A stretch of 64,000 bases of DNA from Theobroma cacao. Its lineage: Eukaryota > Streptophyta > Magnoliopsida > Malvales > Malvaceae. Numbering within the stretch: the first letter of the stretch is position 1; every line of letters begins with the position of its first letter. The stretch spans positions 30,954,969-31,018,968 of the forward strand of contig NC_030852.1 in the NCBI RefSeq assembly GCF_000208745.1, in the 5' to 3' direction. The position numbers and the translations under genes are program-made. Below, in pieces: positions 25,781 through 38,235 of the stretch. The notes beneath the pieces are model-generated. The model made no database searches. It was not told the origin of the DNA and was given only the letters and a program-made list of their open reading frames with translations.

Positions 25781-27009
25781 CACACATGAAAGAGAAATGG
25801 TTAGAGATACAGTAGCATTTAAGTGCCATCACATTCTCAAGTGATAGTTTATTCTAGAGCGACTTATATGTTGTTACTTTATCTCTTTCTGAATTTGTGA
25901 ATCTCACGATATGTGTGCAAGTGATATCTGTTTTATAGGTGTGTTTGTGTAAATTTTCTTTCCTGTTTATAAGAGAGAACCAAGGACTCGTGTGGAAGCA
26001 TCGCAGTCGAGTTTTTTTTGAAAATTTCTTTTTTAAATATTTTTTATGTGAAGAAGATGGCCCAAAATTCTAAAATTGGATCGACCTTTTAAAAATAAGC
26101 AAAACAAGCCCAAGCAAAGTAAGTTAATTCCAGAAAAAATATTGAAACCAAATTTATCACTAAAAACATTTTGGGCCAGAATGGTTTAGGGGAAAATTCC
26201 TACCGTGCTTCAGTTGGTCACCTCTTGGGCTAGACCCAGTGTGCGGTTAGAGCCCATTTAATAATGTCAAACAAACAAATGTACATTTAAGTAATTTATC
26301 ACATTCAACTTAATGTCCAAAATTCATTCAAAAAAAAAAAAAAGATAATGTCCAAAATGGTATTTTCCTCTTACGTTACCGTCATTGTTATTTTCACTCT
26401 CACTGAAATTAATCTCATCGTCGTACCCAACAGACCCTTGATTCCCATAATCTATATTTATGAATAGTTATAGTATATATACAATCGTATATATACAAAA
26501 GCATGGTTGCTGAAAAACTTTTTGAGTGACAAAAATAATTATATTCGTTCTTTATATTTTTAAATTATTATTTTAAATAATTTTTGTTATTAATATTATC
26601 TAGTTTGTTAATATATGAAAATTTTAATTCTATAGAAGACTTTTATTAAAAATATTTTTTATTATAAATATTAATAAAATTTATCAAATTTATTTTTAAT
26701 AAAAAAATTTATTCAATTGGTAAATAAGAATTCTATTTGCATTAAATAAATTATATAATTGAAACGTATATTGAATTTATATATAATAAGAATTCTAATT
26801 GCATTTATTCAACTATTTTGTCAAAAGATTTATCCAATTTTAAATAAAAATAATAACCGCATGGAATGAAATATATAACCAAAACATTAATTATTTTTAT
26901 ATATAAGTATCTTTCAATAATAATTTGTCTTGTGCTTATAATTTTCTTTTATTTATAGACAATTAACTTTACATTGAATTTAAGATTGTTGACTATGCCA
27001 TGAATCGAA
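25781..27009. other. Spacer between copy A and the retropseudogene
   Basis: AT-rich DNA without a recognisable gene. Poly-A runs occur at about 25732 and 26330. Two short similar stretches (about 26640-26750 and 26800-26880) look like degenerate repeats. Confidence 0.4.
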
Positions 27010-28432
27010 TTTAAGATCAGAGTCAACCGGTGGTCAGATCAGAGTCAATATTTACAACCTTTGAGCCTGAAATCAAGCAGCTGCTTCTTGTTGGACTACA
27101 AGCAGAATTTTCATTTGTTAGGAGTATGGCTCGCTTTGCTGCAACTCTTGGACCTGTTGCATGCAAAGTTGCTTCCCGCAGGATTGAGCAAGCATTGCCT
27201 CCGGGCTGTAAGTTTGGTCGTGGGTGGGTTGGAGAGTATGAGCCACTTCCAACACCAGTATTAATGCTTGAGAGTCGTGCTCCAAAGGAATCTGCCCTGT
27301 TTATAAAGTTGCAGCGTGCTGCTGATGCTCGAAAGGATGATGCAACTTATGAGACCCCGGTTCCTTCTACTGGTGTTCGAAAGGATGATGTAACTTATAA
27401 GACGGCTGTTCCTGCTAAGCCACATCCTCTCAATGTCCCTGCTTCAGAAGGGAAATCATCTTCATTTCGTCCTGTTAGTGGCCAACATCAGAAAGAAGGC
27501 CATCTTTGTTTGCAGCTGCTGGGCCAAAGCCTGGTAAGCCTGTTAATAGTATTCATTAGAAGCAAAATTTGCCTCCCAGGAAATTTTCTGAGCCTGAGAA
27601 CAAGGTCTCAAAGCAAGTTGAGTTGAACTTGCCACCCACCGCCAACAAAAATAATACTGATCTTATCACTGAGAAGAAAAATTCAAATAAATCAGAGACA
27701 GCGGCTTCCAAGTCAAGAGAGATGGTTTCAAGGAACATGAGTCTTGCAAGGGTTGTATCTTCAAAGCAGATCGAAACTAATGTAGCTGTTGATGGAGGGT
27801 TGCCTAATGGAAAAATCTCAAGTAATTGTTTTAACAATCGAGCAATGAATCCATCTTCTGACGGTATTCCTACACAAATGGCCAAAGCAGCTGCCTACTA
27901 CTCCCATGGACAGGAGCAGGGCCTCAATGACCCAGTTCAGTTTATGAGGATTTTGGCAGAAAAGGCTCAAAAGCAACAAAATTCTTCAAATCAGTTCCCC
28001 CAGCTGATATTCCACCTGCTATGCCATCTGTTCCACCTATACGAAGAGATGATTCGAGCAGTGCTGCCGCTGCTCGTGCATGGATGTCTGTAGGAGCTGG
28101 AGCCTTCAAGCAAGCAACTCAAAATTCCAGCACTTCGAAATGCCAGATATCTGCAGAGCCATTACACAACCCAGCTAGCTAGGGAATTTCATCCACAAGG
28201 TTCACGAGTTCCAGGGGAGCTTCCTCTTTCTGCAGGGATGATATTTCAGCCACAGCCTGAGAAGAACAGTTTCCCACTTCATACTTTTGCACCCCAACCT
28301 GGTCGGTTGATGAATGAAGCTCAATTCCAAAACCGACCCATGGTTTTCCCACAACTAGTGGCAACCGACTTGTCTAGGTTGCAAGTGCAGTCCCCTTGCC
28401 CAGGTCTTAGTCCACGAACACAGTTAAGGCAT

Positions 28433-31339
28433 TGTTGTAACATGCGGATATAAGAACTCGATAGCTAAATTTTGAAATTTGAGAAGTTTGTCATTAATTT
28501 TTTTTATTTAAATGTGATTGAAAACCTATTAAATTTATTTTATTTAATTTTAAATTGATTTTAGATATATCTAAAAAATAATAATTTGATCTGTAAGTTT
28601 ATAATTGGATTCGGGAATACGATTATGTGTGGGGAAAGATTAAGATCCGTGATGCCCGTTTCACAAACGGTACCGTTTAATCGTATGTTGTTCTATTTAA
28701 ACTTTAATTTTTAATTTTATCCTTATGTTTCCTTAATCATTGTTTATTATTTTATTTTTATTTTACTTATAACCTAAAACTTATTATTTGATTTTATGGG
28801 TGTGACGCGCACATGACACAATTATGAAATGTATGACATAAATCTCGATATATGTCAAATGAAAATCTTTTATTGAGAATATTTTTCAAATTCGTCTATC
28901 ATACTGATGGGATCCAGAGATATTCTCTCACTTAGAGAATTACTCGAGAAAACTCGCATTCACAAGCTTATCAAGCAAATACTATCATCAGAGAGATCAT
29001 TTGTGAGTAAAAATATTTTCATGAATGCAAACCCTAGTACGAGTAAAAGTCTTTTATTAAGAACATCCTCCAAGCCCTCCATCATATTATTAGGACCTGA
29101 AGATATCCTTTCACTTAGAGAATTTTTCGAATAAACTTGCTTTTGTAAGCTTTCTCAAACAATCCCATCATCATGACCTTGACTCGCATACAAAACTCGC
29201 ATACAAAATATATCGATATATTATGACATTTTGTAATGCAATAATGGCTCATGGCATGCAAAAAAAAAAAATCAATATTTATTATTAATCGCTATTACTA
29301 TAATCCTATCATTTTTTAAAATTTTTATATTGTTTTTTTACTTTCATTTATTTTATGCTTTTATTACTCTTTTTTTTATATACTTTAGAAAGCAAAATTA
29401 TTCAATTATTTATTATATTACTTTCCTTCTTACATGCATTTTATATAGCTAAATATTTTTTATATCTATCCTTTTCATTTTAGAGATTTAAATTTTCGTT
29501 TTTAATTATTACAAAACTCTATATTATTTTATGTATTTCATCTATTATTTTTTGTGTTTATTATCATTATCAATATTATTATTTTTTATATTATTTCTTT
29601 TTTTGTTCCTATTCCTTTTTTTGATTTGATTAATATTTTTTATTAACTTAGGATTATAAATATTAAGTTTCGAAATTAAAACTCTCCCATCATATTGGCG
29701 AAGTTTTAATCAGAATCTTCACCTAGGAAGATAAATTCGAGATTGCGACTTCTTGAGTCCTGAACAAATATTTCATCATCGATTAATAATCCAAATCATA
29801 TAGACTTTATGTTTAAAATTCTAGGGAAATAGACAGCCTATTTCCCAAGGCCTAAGTATTCTCATTATCTACATTTTTAATTTCATTATTTTTGTCTTTT
29901 ATCATTTTATTATTTTTTATCAAAAGACAACCTCATGACTTACCTTACCAGGCCACAACTCAAATCCACTAACTATTCTTTTTAATATATATATATATAT
30001 ATATATTGCTTACATATATTAATGTTTTTTCTTCATAATGTAACTGCATGGACCACAAATATTCAACATAAGCATTCATATTTTTAAAAGTAATAAGCAT
30101 TTATTTTAATGTTTTTTCCTCATAATGCTGCCACTTCCTTTATTACTTCATCATGTGCATATGTGCACATATATTTTTTTTTATCTTTTTTTTAAAAGTA
30201 CATAATTAACTAATACAAAAAAATATCTAGATGAATACACATTTCTAAACTAAGCCCACAATCAAGCAATGAAATAAAGTTTCAAGGGGTTATACTTTCT
30301 TGGGCTCACTAAAGCAAGCCCCACGGCTGGCCTTCTTCAACAAGGCTTGTTCTCTCTTCCCATGACATACCGTCAGTGTTGAAAAGATGCCTCAAATGTC
30401 ACTGTTTTAGAATTAACTTAAACCTGAATAGAAAAGCCTAATTTTCACTCACGCTTTTTCTCTACAACCACACTGTTATGCTTTTCTTCACCTGCAACCA
30501 CGCCATTTAATCACCACATGGTTAACCTCTCGCCGTTGATCACGTCCTCGATCTCACCTCAACTACCAAATCCCTAATCTAGCGTAGATCTTAAAAAAAA
30601 CCAACTTCTCAAACACAACAAAAACTGAACTCCTAAAACTTTTCCCCTAAAAAAAGTATGAAGTTGTATATATGATTTCTTGAAAGGATTCCATCCTATG
30701 TTTTCTGTATACATTTTGTGTTTCTTGTGGCTTCTCTGCTGCTAGATCTAGGGTTTATCTTCTTAGGTTTTTCTTTTACAGGGTTCTTCTCTTTTTTTTT
30801 TTTAATTCCTACCCTTTCTGTTTTGTTATCTTTGCTTTTATCAAGGATTTTTGAAAATCCCTCTCATCTTCTTGTTACCATTTGCAGCACTTTGGTGGTC
30901 GTATCAGTAAGGTCTTTAGGTTTGGTGTGGTGATTTGCTGTTAAATCTTTGATTTTCAAAATTGACTTGAGTCTTTCACTAAATAAAAGGGAAAAGTGGT
31001 AAATTTTGAAAAAGAAAAATTAGCTAAATTTGACATATCCTGGGAGAGAGAGACGCCAATTCACCTTGAGGAGAAATAAGGCTGATTGCCATGGCAGTCC
31101 AACCTTAGTTGACCACCACAGCAACTGCCTCGATTGTCATGCCAAGCATGGCAATAAATCACCATTTTTTCTCTCTTTTTTCAGAAAAAAATATTTATTA
31201 TATATTTTGTTTTATTTATTCTGATATGAACCTTCTGGCCTTTGGGTCTTGAAGGCCAATTTAAAAGCTATGTAATCAAAAATAAAAATGAAAGTGAGAA
31301 TAAGAATAGAAATTAAATTTACAAAAAATGGTGTCTACA
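28433..31339. mobile_element. Solo-LTR-like insertion of 2.9 kb
   Basis: The sequence begins TGTTGTAACATG and ends ATGGTGTCTACA, the TG...CA form and a typical Ty3/Gypsy LTR terminus. It is flanked by GGCAT (28428-28432) and GGCAG (31340-31344), a 5-bp target duplication with one mismatch. Removing the insertion restores the reading frame of the interrupted pseudogene (TTA AGG CAG AAC CTG). There is no gag-pol coding region and no internal repeat of the ends, so this is best read as one large solo LTR; a noncoding defective element is the alternative. Confidence 0.7.
28858..29180. repeat. Two tandem units of about 185 bp within the LTR
   Basis: The block around 28865-28990 (TCTTTTATTGAGAA, GATATTCTCTCACTTAGAGA) recurs at about 29050-29170 (TCTTTTATTAAGAA, GATATCCTTTCACTTAGAGA). 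Internal direct repeats of this type are common in plant LTR regulatory regions. Confidence 0.7.
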
Positions 31340-31452
31340 GGCAGAACCTGGATGCGCTTCCTCCTGACTATCGGATTCCAGTCTCCAGGGTCTCCAGTGA
31401 AACAGGCGTTCTGGTTAATTCTCAACAGCCAGATCTGGCTCTGCAGCTCTGA

Positions 31453-32074
31453 GTGTGAGGTAGACTTCCTGAAAAATCGATTGAACTGGCAAGGGCTCAG
31501 AGGTGGTTAGATGGTGCTCTACCCTGTCTCAAGGATGTGAAAAATTTTGTCCCCTACCATGAAAGTGGATGGAATTGCCATTTCTTCCCTTATTCTTAGA
31601 TGGTGCTCTGGCAAACTGAATGATAGATTTCGGTCCAAATCTTGGATTAGAGTTAAAGATGGCAGATTCAGCCCTTAAACCGTCTTACCTATATAGCATG
31701 AACTCCTTTTCTCTATCAGATGAGAAGGGAGAATCAAGAAGAACAGGGGCCAATAATCATGAAACGTAGACATTCGTTTAAGGTCTCTTTCCTAACAAGC
31801 ATTTAATATAGTACCTGACGGAGCTAAGGTCATGAGAGTTTTCAGCAGAAGCATGATTGTTTTTATGAATTTATTGCCGGTTAACTCGCTGTTCTCCATC
31901 AGATGGATTACATACGTAAGCATAGTTCATGCTTGTACATTAGTAACAGGTGGGTGAGAAGTAGCTACTCAAATTTTTAGTTTGTCTTCGTTGCCTTTGA
32001 AAAAACAATGATCTTCTACAATTAGGGAAAAAACAACTAACAAATAAAAGCGAATGAAGCAATTTATTGGGATG
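31453..32074. other. Probable 3' UTR remnant of the retropseudogene, then spacer
   Basis: The sequence after the pseudogene stop is less AT-rich than the surroundings up to about 31700 and could be the copied 3' untranslated region. I cannot identify a poly-A tail or a target duplication marking its end. Confidence 0.35.
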
Positions 32075-33991
32075 GCACAAAGTACAACCATCTACCTAGG
32101 TTGGGTCCGGAGGCCCATTATTACAGAACAAATTTTCATTTGAAATTTGGGTCTTAAATTGTTCAGATAAGCCCATCTGGCATAAAGAGGGCAAAAAGCA
32201 GAAACGAAATTATCTTATATTTTTTTTTTGAAAAGCAACAAAGCTTGAGAGGTGGTAATTACAAAATACAACCATGTGAGGCAGTAATTAATCTCATAAA
32301 AAGGTACATAAGAACATCCAACAAGTCTCTCCCTCCATTAAAAAAAAAAAGGAAAATTCAACAAGATTCACTGTAAGTCAGTAGAGAAATTCTAGGTGTC
32401 ACATTTTTCAGGCTTCATAATCAGGGAAATGGTAAATGGTCTAATCTTTAAGACAAGTTATGTTTCTTTCAAAAAGGGCAAGAAATAAATGCAAAGGACT
32501 TACATCCAAACATTTCAATATTTTTATGGACCATTGCCCTTGAGAGGACATTAATATTCACTACCTTAAATAATCTTCAACTTTTGGGGACAGATTCATC
32601 CCCCCTAATAAGGTAAAAACACTACAGAAATTCTAAACACAGGTGGTTAAAACGTGTACGAAAGAAACGAAAAGTTTACATCTATTGGAAGTCAAAATCT
32701 GTTGCACGCTCAATACATCACAAACTTTGAAATTAATATGCTAGCTAACTATATATACTAACTTTAAGATGTTCCATTCTAACTGCTCCTTTTATTTAAA
32801 TATTTAATTTATTGATTAGTATATGATCTCCTTACTTAAAAGATATAGATTCCAATCTCCCTTCTTTCAAAAAAAAGAAAATTTTTTTACTCTTATGTGT
32901 GTGCTGAAATAATTACTACCAAACCAAAATATATACCTAATGGAAAAAAGAATGATACGATGATATAGAGATTAAATGATCAACATTCAAATCCTCCTTT
33001 CCTTCTTAAACTTCTCTAATGTACCTAAAAAAATTATGCATCACCTTAACATGTACAATCTCTTTCAATTTATATATGATATAGTATAACACTATTGTCA
33101 TTCTTTTCTATAAGTTAAAGAATTTTATTCCAAAACTCAAAACCAATGCAATTGTAAACAATGAACCCAGACAGAAGCTTGCACAAAGAATGGAAAAACT
33201 AATTAAGGAATACAAAATCTTTTTTTTGAACCCAAAATGTCCAACAATTTTATTGGCAAGAAATTGCCATTTCTTCAATATAATTAGAAATTATTATCAT
33301 ATGTTGCCTGTAACATTTTTCACATCTCATAAATTTTGACAAATGTATATATATATATATTCTCTAAGTGGAATGTATTGCAATATGACCTTCAGTTCTA
33401 AACCCATTCCATATAGTAATATTCTTTTCTGAATGTTTTGGCAGATTTTTTTTTTTGCAACTCCTTCCTTGGAACATGTGGTAATATATATTGCATAATA
33501 ATTCACTGAATAATTAAATATATATGAGAATATATATCTATGTTTGAAGAAAAATATGATGCTTCCAAAAATGTTCATAATGAAGAGCGAGCAGATTACA
33601 TTATAATTAAATTCAGATATTTAAGACCAAGCACTCCATGCCTGTATACCTAGCTAGTAAGTATTCCAAAACTTGATCCCTATTATATCATAAAGATATT
33701 GCCTAGTATTAGTAATTGTATCCTATCTCTAACCTACGTCGATTTCTAAACCATTGTCTCCCTCCATCTCATCTCATTTCTCCAACTGCAATCTCCAAAG
33801 AACCTATGTTCCTAAAATGTTTATGGGGTTTCAGAATTGTTCTAGGGATAAGTTTTCAGCACTATGAACTGTAGGCTAATTTCAGTTATCAAGGATTGTG
33901 TAATGGATGCCTAAAATTAAGGTTTGCTGCACTGGCCAGGAAATACATGAATTCTACTAATCGTGTACTATAAGTGTGCTCTACAAAAGTA

Positions 33992-33993
<2 letters not shown>

Positions 33994-34025
<32 letters not shown>

Positions 34026-34104
34026 GTTTTAATTGTAGACTTACAAAGCTTAATCTTAGGGCATCCAAAATGGCTGCCTGAATTAATAAGTTTGATGGTA
34101 TATA

Positions 34105-34135
<31 letters not shown>
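33994..34135. repeat. AT/GT microsatellites downstream of the bHLH gene
   Basis: (AT)n at 33994-34021 and a compound (AT)(GT)(AT) tract at about 34099-34135. In copy A the equivalent place has only a short TATATAT run, so the expansion happened after the duplication. Confidence 0.8.
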
Positions 34136-34565
34136 TAAAACATGCATGTAGCGAGTTAGGCCAAGAAATTATGATTAATAAAACAGAAAACTAGATTATC
34201 TTGCGCCAATTTCCTAAGGAAAGCTTACTAACCATGCGGGAAACTGCATACTCCAAGTATGCAATATATATGCACAGAAATATATACTAATGTCTAAGAA
34301 CATATATCAGATGCTTCATCATCACTTGGTGCACAATCCAGGAACATGTAGCAAAGGTTAATTCACAATTGAACAAGAAGAATATTGATGCAAAAATTAA
34401 AAGAGAACAAAACCAAGAATTATGCATTCACTTAAAAGCAAAAACTGAACAAGAAAGAAGGAAAAGAAGAAAACAAAGTAGTAGTGTTTACATTTATGTG
34501 GCTTCGTGATAATCCATAAAAAGTAAGAAGAAAAGGGCTGCTTGATAACCTCACTGGATAGCTAA

Positions 34566-35987
34566 CTAGTTCAATCTGCATCTCTGAAGGATAGCAGTCC
34601 TGAGCACCTCGTCGCTTATAAATCCAGTAGGAACTCTAACAACAACATCTTGAAGCACTAGCTCCTTCACGTTTGATATACTGGCATGGTGAACATGAAG
34701 CTCCAGGTCTCTAAGAGCATCCATCAATCTTGCGGCTGGGTAATTGACATCAGGACATTGAACTCGGATCATGGCTTCTGATCCAACAATCTTTACATCA
34801 ACTTCAATTGTCTTAGGCCCATAACTAGGAGATGGCCTTGTATTTTCAAATGTAGATGTTGTGATTTGATTATCAAAAACATTTATCGCGTTCAACTTGG
34901 ATTTTTGTGATTGTACTCGGAGTTTGGCCTCCAATTCTTCAACCTTGGATCTGAGCTCCTTGATATAAGCTACGGCATCCGAAAGCAAAGATGCTTTGTC
35001 CATCTTGGACACGTTAGGAACCACAGATCGAAGTGCATAGAATCGATGATTCAGTCTCTCACGCCGCTGCCTCTCTGCTTCCACGTGGTTTAAAGGGGAA
35101 TCTTTTCCACTCCCTGGCTTTCTGCCTCTCTTCGACCGGACATTAAACTCCTTGTCCGCAGAGGCAAAATTGCCATCAGAATCAGGACCGGAGTCTGATG
35201 ACGAGCGGCCTAAACCGGTAGTTTCTTTCTTGGCCTCGCCTTGTTGCTTTTCTTCAAGAATCCACTCCTTTTGGTCACCTGATACCATTCCGAAATCAAG
35301 AAAAGGAACACTTTTGGTTGAAATTTGGAACTTAGATTCATTGCTAGGCTGTTTTGAACCCAGACAGTTAATCTCAGAATCGAAAATTGATTTTGCAAGT
35401 TGCACCATGCCCCAGTCTTCTTTGATCATTTCTGAAGATCCCAATTCAACTACCCCGAAGGAAGTCGAAAGACAGACTAAAGTCTGAAACCCCCGCATAC
35501 GAGCATCTCTAACTCGCTCACATTCGTACAATTGGAACTCCTCCTCTCCACTCAACCAAATGTAGGAGCCTGAGCCGAACGCCCTCCCAAGAATGCCATC
35601 TCCTATAGCGAAGGATCGGGTTATAGATACGGTGTAATACCACTCGTAGTCAGTGACGTCAACGTCCACCATTCTATCCAAGTCCATCTCTTCACTGAAA
35701 AGAGCTTGCATCTCTTTGTTCGACCTTTTTCTCTCCAAATTGGACACTAATTTGGGTTGGCTTATTAGCTTGTTGCAGGATTCGCCTGAAAAGTTCCTCG
35801 TCCCACGAAAATAGCCATCACCCCATGATAAAACAAGGTGTCCATGAGCATCCCTGGAAGCTTGCCAGAAAATGGAGTATACCCACCATTCAGGCCTGCT
35901 TTGGACGATGAATTGCAGGCGTTGTTGCAGCGTTGGTGAGGCATCTTGACCAAAGGTAATGAGAGAAGATGAAGAAGAGGAAGACAT
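34566..35987 (-). CDS. bHLH14/MYC-type transcription factor, single exon
   Basis: Nuclear DNA-binding regulator of the bHLH III d/e type (MYC2 and bHLH14 relatives), a group acting in jasmonate responses through JAZ proteins. It has 473 residues without introns, typical for this group. The bHLH-MYC N-terminal domain covers about 18-190 ([24 protein letters not shown]). A Ser/Asp-rich linker and basic run RSKRGRKPG (about 284-292, possible nuclear localisation signal) precede the bHLH at about 301-356. His301, Glu305 and Arg309 give the G-box-binding H-E-R pattern. A coiled coil follows, then a C-terminal ACT-like domain (about 393-473). ATG 35987 is the first Met and follows a normal leader. 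A truncated twin lies at 16961-17461. Orthology to bHLH14 rather than another III d member is inference. Confidence 0.93.
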   Translation of the reverse strand: MSSSSSSSLITFGQDASPTLQQRLQFIVQSRPEWWVYSIFWQASRDAHGHLVLSWGDGYFRGTRNFSGESCNKLISQPKLVSNLERKRSNKEMQALFSEEMDLDRMVDVDVTDYEWYYTVSITRSFAIGDGILGRAFGSGSYIWLSGEEEFQLYECERVRDARMRGFQTLVCLSTSFGVVELGSSEMIKEDWGMVQLAKSIFDSEINCLGSKQPSNESKFQISTKSVPFLDFGMVSGDQKEWILEEKQQGEAKKETTGLGRSSSDSGPDSDGNFASADKEFNVRSKRGRKPGSGKDSPLNHVEAERQRRERLNHRFYALRSVVPNVSKMDKASLLSDAVAYIKELRSKVEELEAKLRVQSQKSKLNAINVFDNQITTSTFENTRPSPSYGPKTIEVDVKIVGSEAMIRVQCPDVNYPAARLMDALRDLELHVHHASISNVKELVLQDVVVRVPTGFISDEVLRTAILQRCRLN

Positions 35988-36305
35988 GATACTCCTTGAT
36001 CCAAGGCTTTCTTTCCACTCTTCCTTTAAACTTTTTTTCTGTTAGACGTTCGAGCGTAAGGGAGACTTAATAAAAATTCAAAGGTTTTCAAAGCGATAAA
36101 GAAACCAAAGAGGGATCGGGAGAGGAAAGCATAGAAAGGGAAAAAGGTGGGAGCAGCAAAGCATTAGCTAGCAGCAGGGGCCAGGCAGCAGCAAAAAGAG
36201 GAAAACGAGTGATGCAGGCTGTTCGGAGAAAACAAGAAATTCCTGGGCATTAAAGGGCTATCTATCAGGGTACTATTGTGTTTGTCACAATCTGGACACC
36301 ACTAT

Positions 36306-36311
36306 CACGTG
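36306..36311. promoter_or_regulatory. G-box upstream of the bHLH gene
   Basis: A perfect CACGTG about 320 bp upstream of the bHLH start codon. MYC-type bHLH proteins bind this element, so feedback by the product or by other MYC factors is possible. Presence of the motif is seen; function is inference. Confidence 0.4.
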
Positions 36312-36815
36312 CTAATCCTATTCTATGTTCAACATCTGATTTTGATGTGCATCGACTCTATTCGATGTGAGGTTCAAGGTTCCGTTGGGCTACTGGGCTG
36401 TCACTCCTCGACTCGCCTTTCCCAATTCACTTCTTCTGGACGTTTTCGTGATCATCTTTTATTCGTCCTTTTCTATTTTTTTCCTTGAGTTTTTTATTTT
36501 ATTTTACTTTTTTTTTCCAGAAACAGAAATACAGTATTTTAGAAATTAAGGTTATGAGTTTTAACTTTATTACGATACTACCCAATCTTAGCTTCTTAAG
36601 TACTTGACTAATCATCAGACCCTTAATCCTAACTACTAATTAACTACCCTACCTTTACATATCATTTAAAAATCATGTATTAAATCACTGAAAGAACTGT
36701 TTAAGCGTCACCAAGCTTGCATCACAAAAGCTTCCGTACATGAAGAATATGTAGGATGTTTCAAAGAAAGTTCAAAATCAGTAGCAAGGTTTAATTTCCA
36801 GCTTCATGTATCAGA

Positions 36816-38235
36816 TTGCTTTTGCCATTCGGAACAAATGCAACTTTTAAGTATTAATAAAATTAAAAATGGTATTAATCTAATTATATGAGCAAAACAA
36901 TTTAAATTGTACTAATTATTATTAACTATTTAGTGGCTCCCATCATATATTATTAAATTTTTTAAAATATTTTACAAGAGACTAAAAACGTCGATGACAT
37001 TTATGGTGAATTTCAATATGAAATAATGAGTGTGTTTATTTTAATGATAATTGATATATTTAGAAATATAATTTCATAATTTCGTTCTAGGTATGTTTAA
37101 CTCAGTTAAAAATTAAGATCTTGATATGTTACACAATATTGTTACACTTCATGTTTGACTATTTGAATTTATTTAATGGTCATGCTTTAATCCACATTAT
37201 TATACACAATCTTTCCATTTGTTTTATGAGTGTTATTATTGTTAACATTCTTCGTTTTGATTGAAATTATTGTAACATATATTTAATTTTCCTTTCTATG
37301 TTACAGTTACTATGATTAAAGGAAAACATACCAAACCAAAAGAAAAATCCAAAGTTGTGTTAAGGTCTCTGCATCTGCTTGCAGAGGCTGCAATTTCGGC
37401 CGATCAATCAACTCAACCTCGGCCATGTCTGAATTTGGACACTAATCCGCTTATGGATGCATCCTGATTGATTAATCTATCCACTCGATCATGGGTGCAT
37501 CTAGCTAATAATTTGTCTGCGGAGGCACCTTTTTTCATTGATCCATCCCCTACGGCGCTCCCTTCCGTCACTAATCCACTTACAGGTAGTGGAGATGGTT
37601 CGTCTACTGGGCAGCGGACTAGAGCGTCTAGTATAGGTTTATCGATGTCAATTGATTCGGACCAGAGATTGCGTTTGACTACTCTTACAGAGATATGCTA
37701 ATTCATTAATAATGTGCTAACTCAATTAGTTATATATTTTAGTATCTAATGATTTGTATTATGTTACATTACTTGCTTAGAATCAAGAGTGATCTCGACA
37801 ATTAAAAAAAAAAAAATCAGAAGTCATTCAAGCGCTTTGTGGTCCATGCAGAGGAAAGTTTTATACGGTCTTCAATGGAGACTTTAGTAGTGTAAAAAAT
37901 TTATAAAAGATATGCAAGTATCGGTTAAAAGACATTATAATATCTTTCTTTGATGAAAATTTAAGAAGCATTTTGCCAAAAAAAATTATTTTTTTAATAA
38001 ATATCGTGTAATATATTATAGTTTATTATTTAAGAATCACACAAGTTAAGTAAAGAAAGCGCTATTACTCAACTAATGAAAATATATTTATCCACTTGCG
38101 GCACAAATTACATGTGGGTTATTTAAAGTTGTAAAGCATGCTTGATTTATTATTGTTTGTTAAATCTCATTAAATAAGTAATAGCTGAGTTATAAAGTTG
38201 TAGGTAACAACATTTATACAAAAAAAAAAAAAACC
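36816..38235. mobile_element. Insertion in copy B
   Basis: Copy A runs almost directly from the block ending GTATCAGATT to the block starting GTGATGCATCATTTT, whereas copy B has 1.4 kb between them. The extra DNA ends in a run of A (38220-38233) and contains a broken coding stretch. Class is uncertain. Confidence 0.5.
37312..37701 (+). pseudogene. Broken coding remnant within the insertion
   Basis: A frame from ATG 37312 (MIKGKHTKPKEKSKVVLRS) to the stop at 37701 is interrupted once by TGA at 37465-37467. The composition is less AT-biased than the neighbours and Ser/Thr/Pro-rich. A TTTCTATGTTACAG acceptor-like sequence lies just before the ATG. It resembles transposon-derived open frames such as those of CACTA elements, but I do not recognise a definite family. 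Confidence 0.35.

Larger units (their letters stand above)
27010..31452 (+). pseudogene. Retropseudogene of a BRD1/2/13-like bromodomain protein, split by an LTR
   Basis: Intronless, broken copy of the C-terminal half of a plant bromodomain protein of the BRD1/BRD2/BRD13 type, which are SWI/SNF-associated chromatin readers. The recognisable region starts near 27025 (TFEPEIKQLLLVGLQAEF, then a segment with FGRGWVGEYEPLPTPVLMLE). There is a frame change near 27480-27530, an in-frame TAG at 27557-27559 and further frame changes after about 28000. The frame resumes beyond the 28433-31339 insertion and ends in QQPDLALQL plus TGA at 31450-31452. The bromodomain is absent, so the copy is 5'-truncated. 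Lack of introns over 1.4 kb indicates retroposition from mRNA. The family call is from recalled C-terminal similarity and should be confirmed. Confidence 0.75.

Noticed and set aside
28907..29134. 75-codon frame with repeated DILSLRE segments
   Set aside because: The repeat comes from the 185-bp DNA tandem unit inside the LTR-like insertion, not from a protein repeat.
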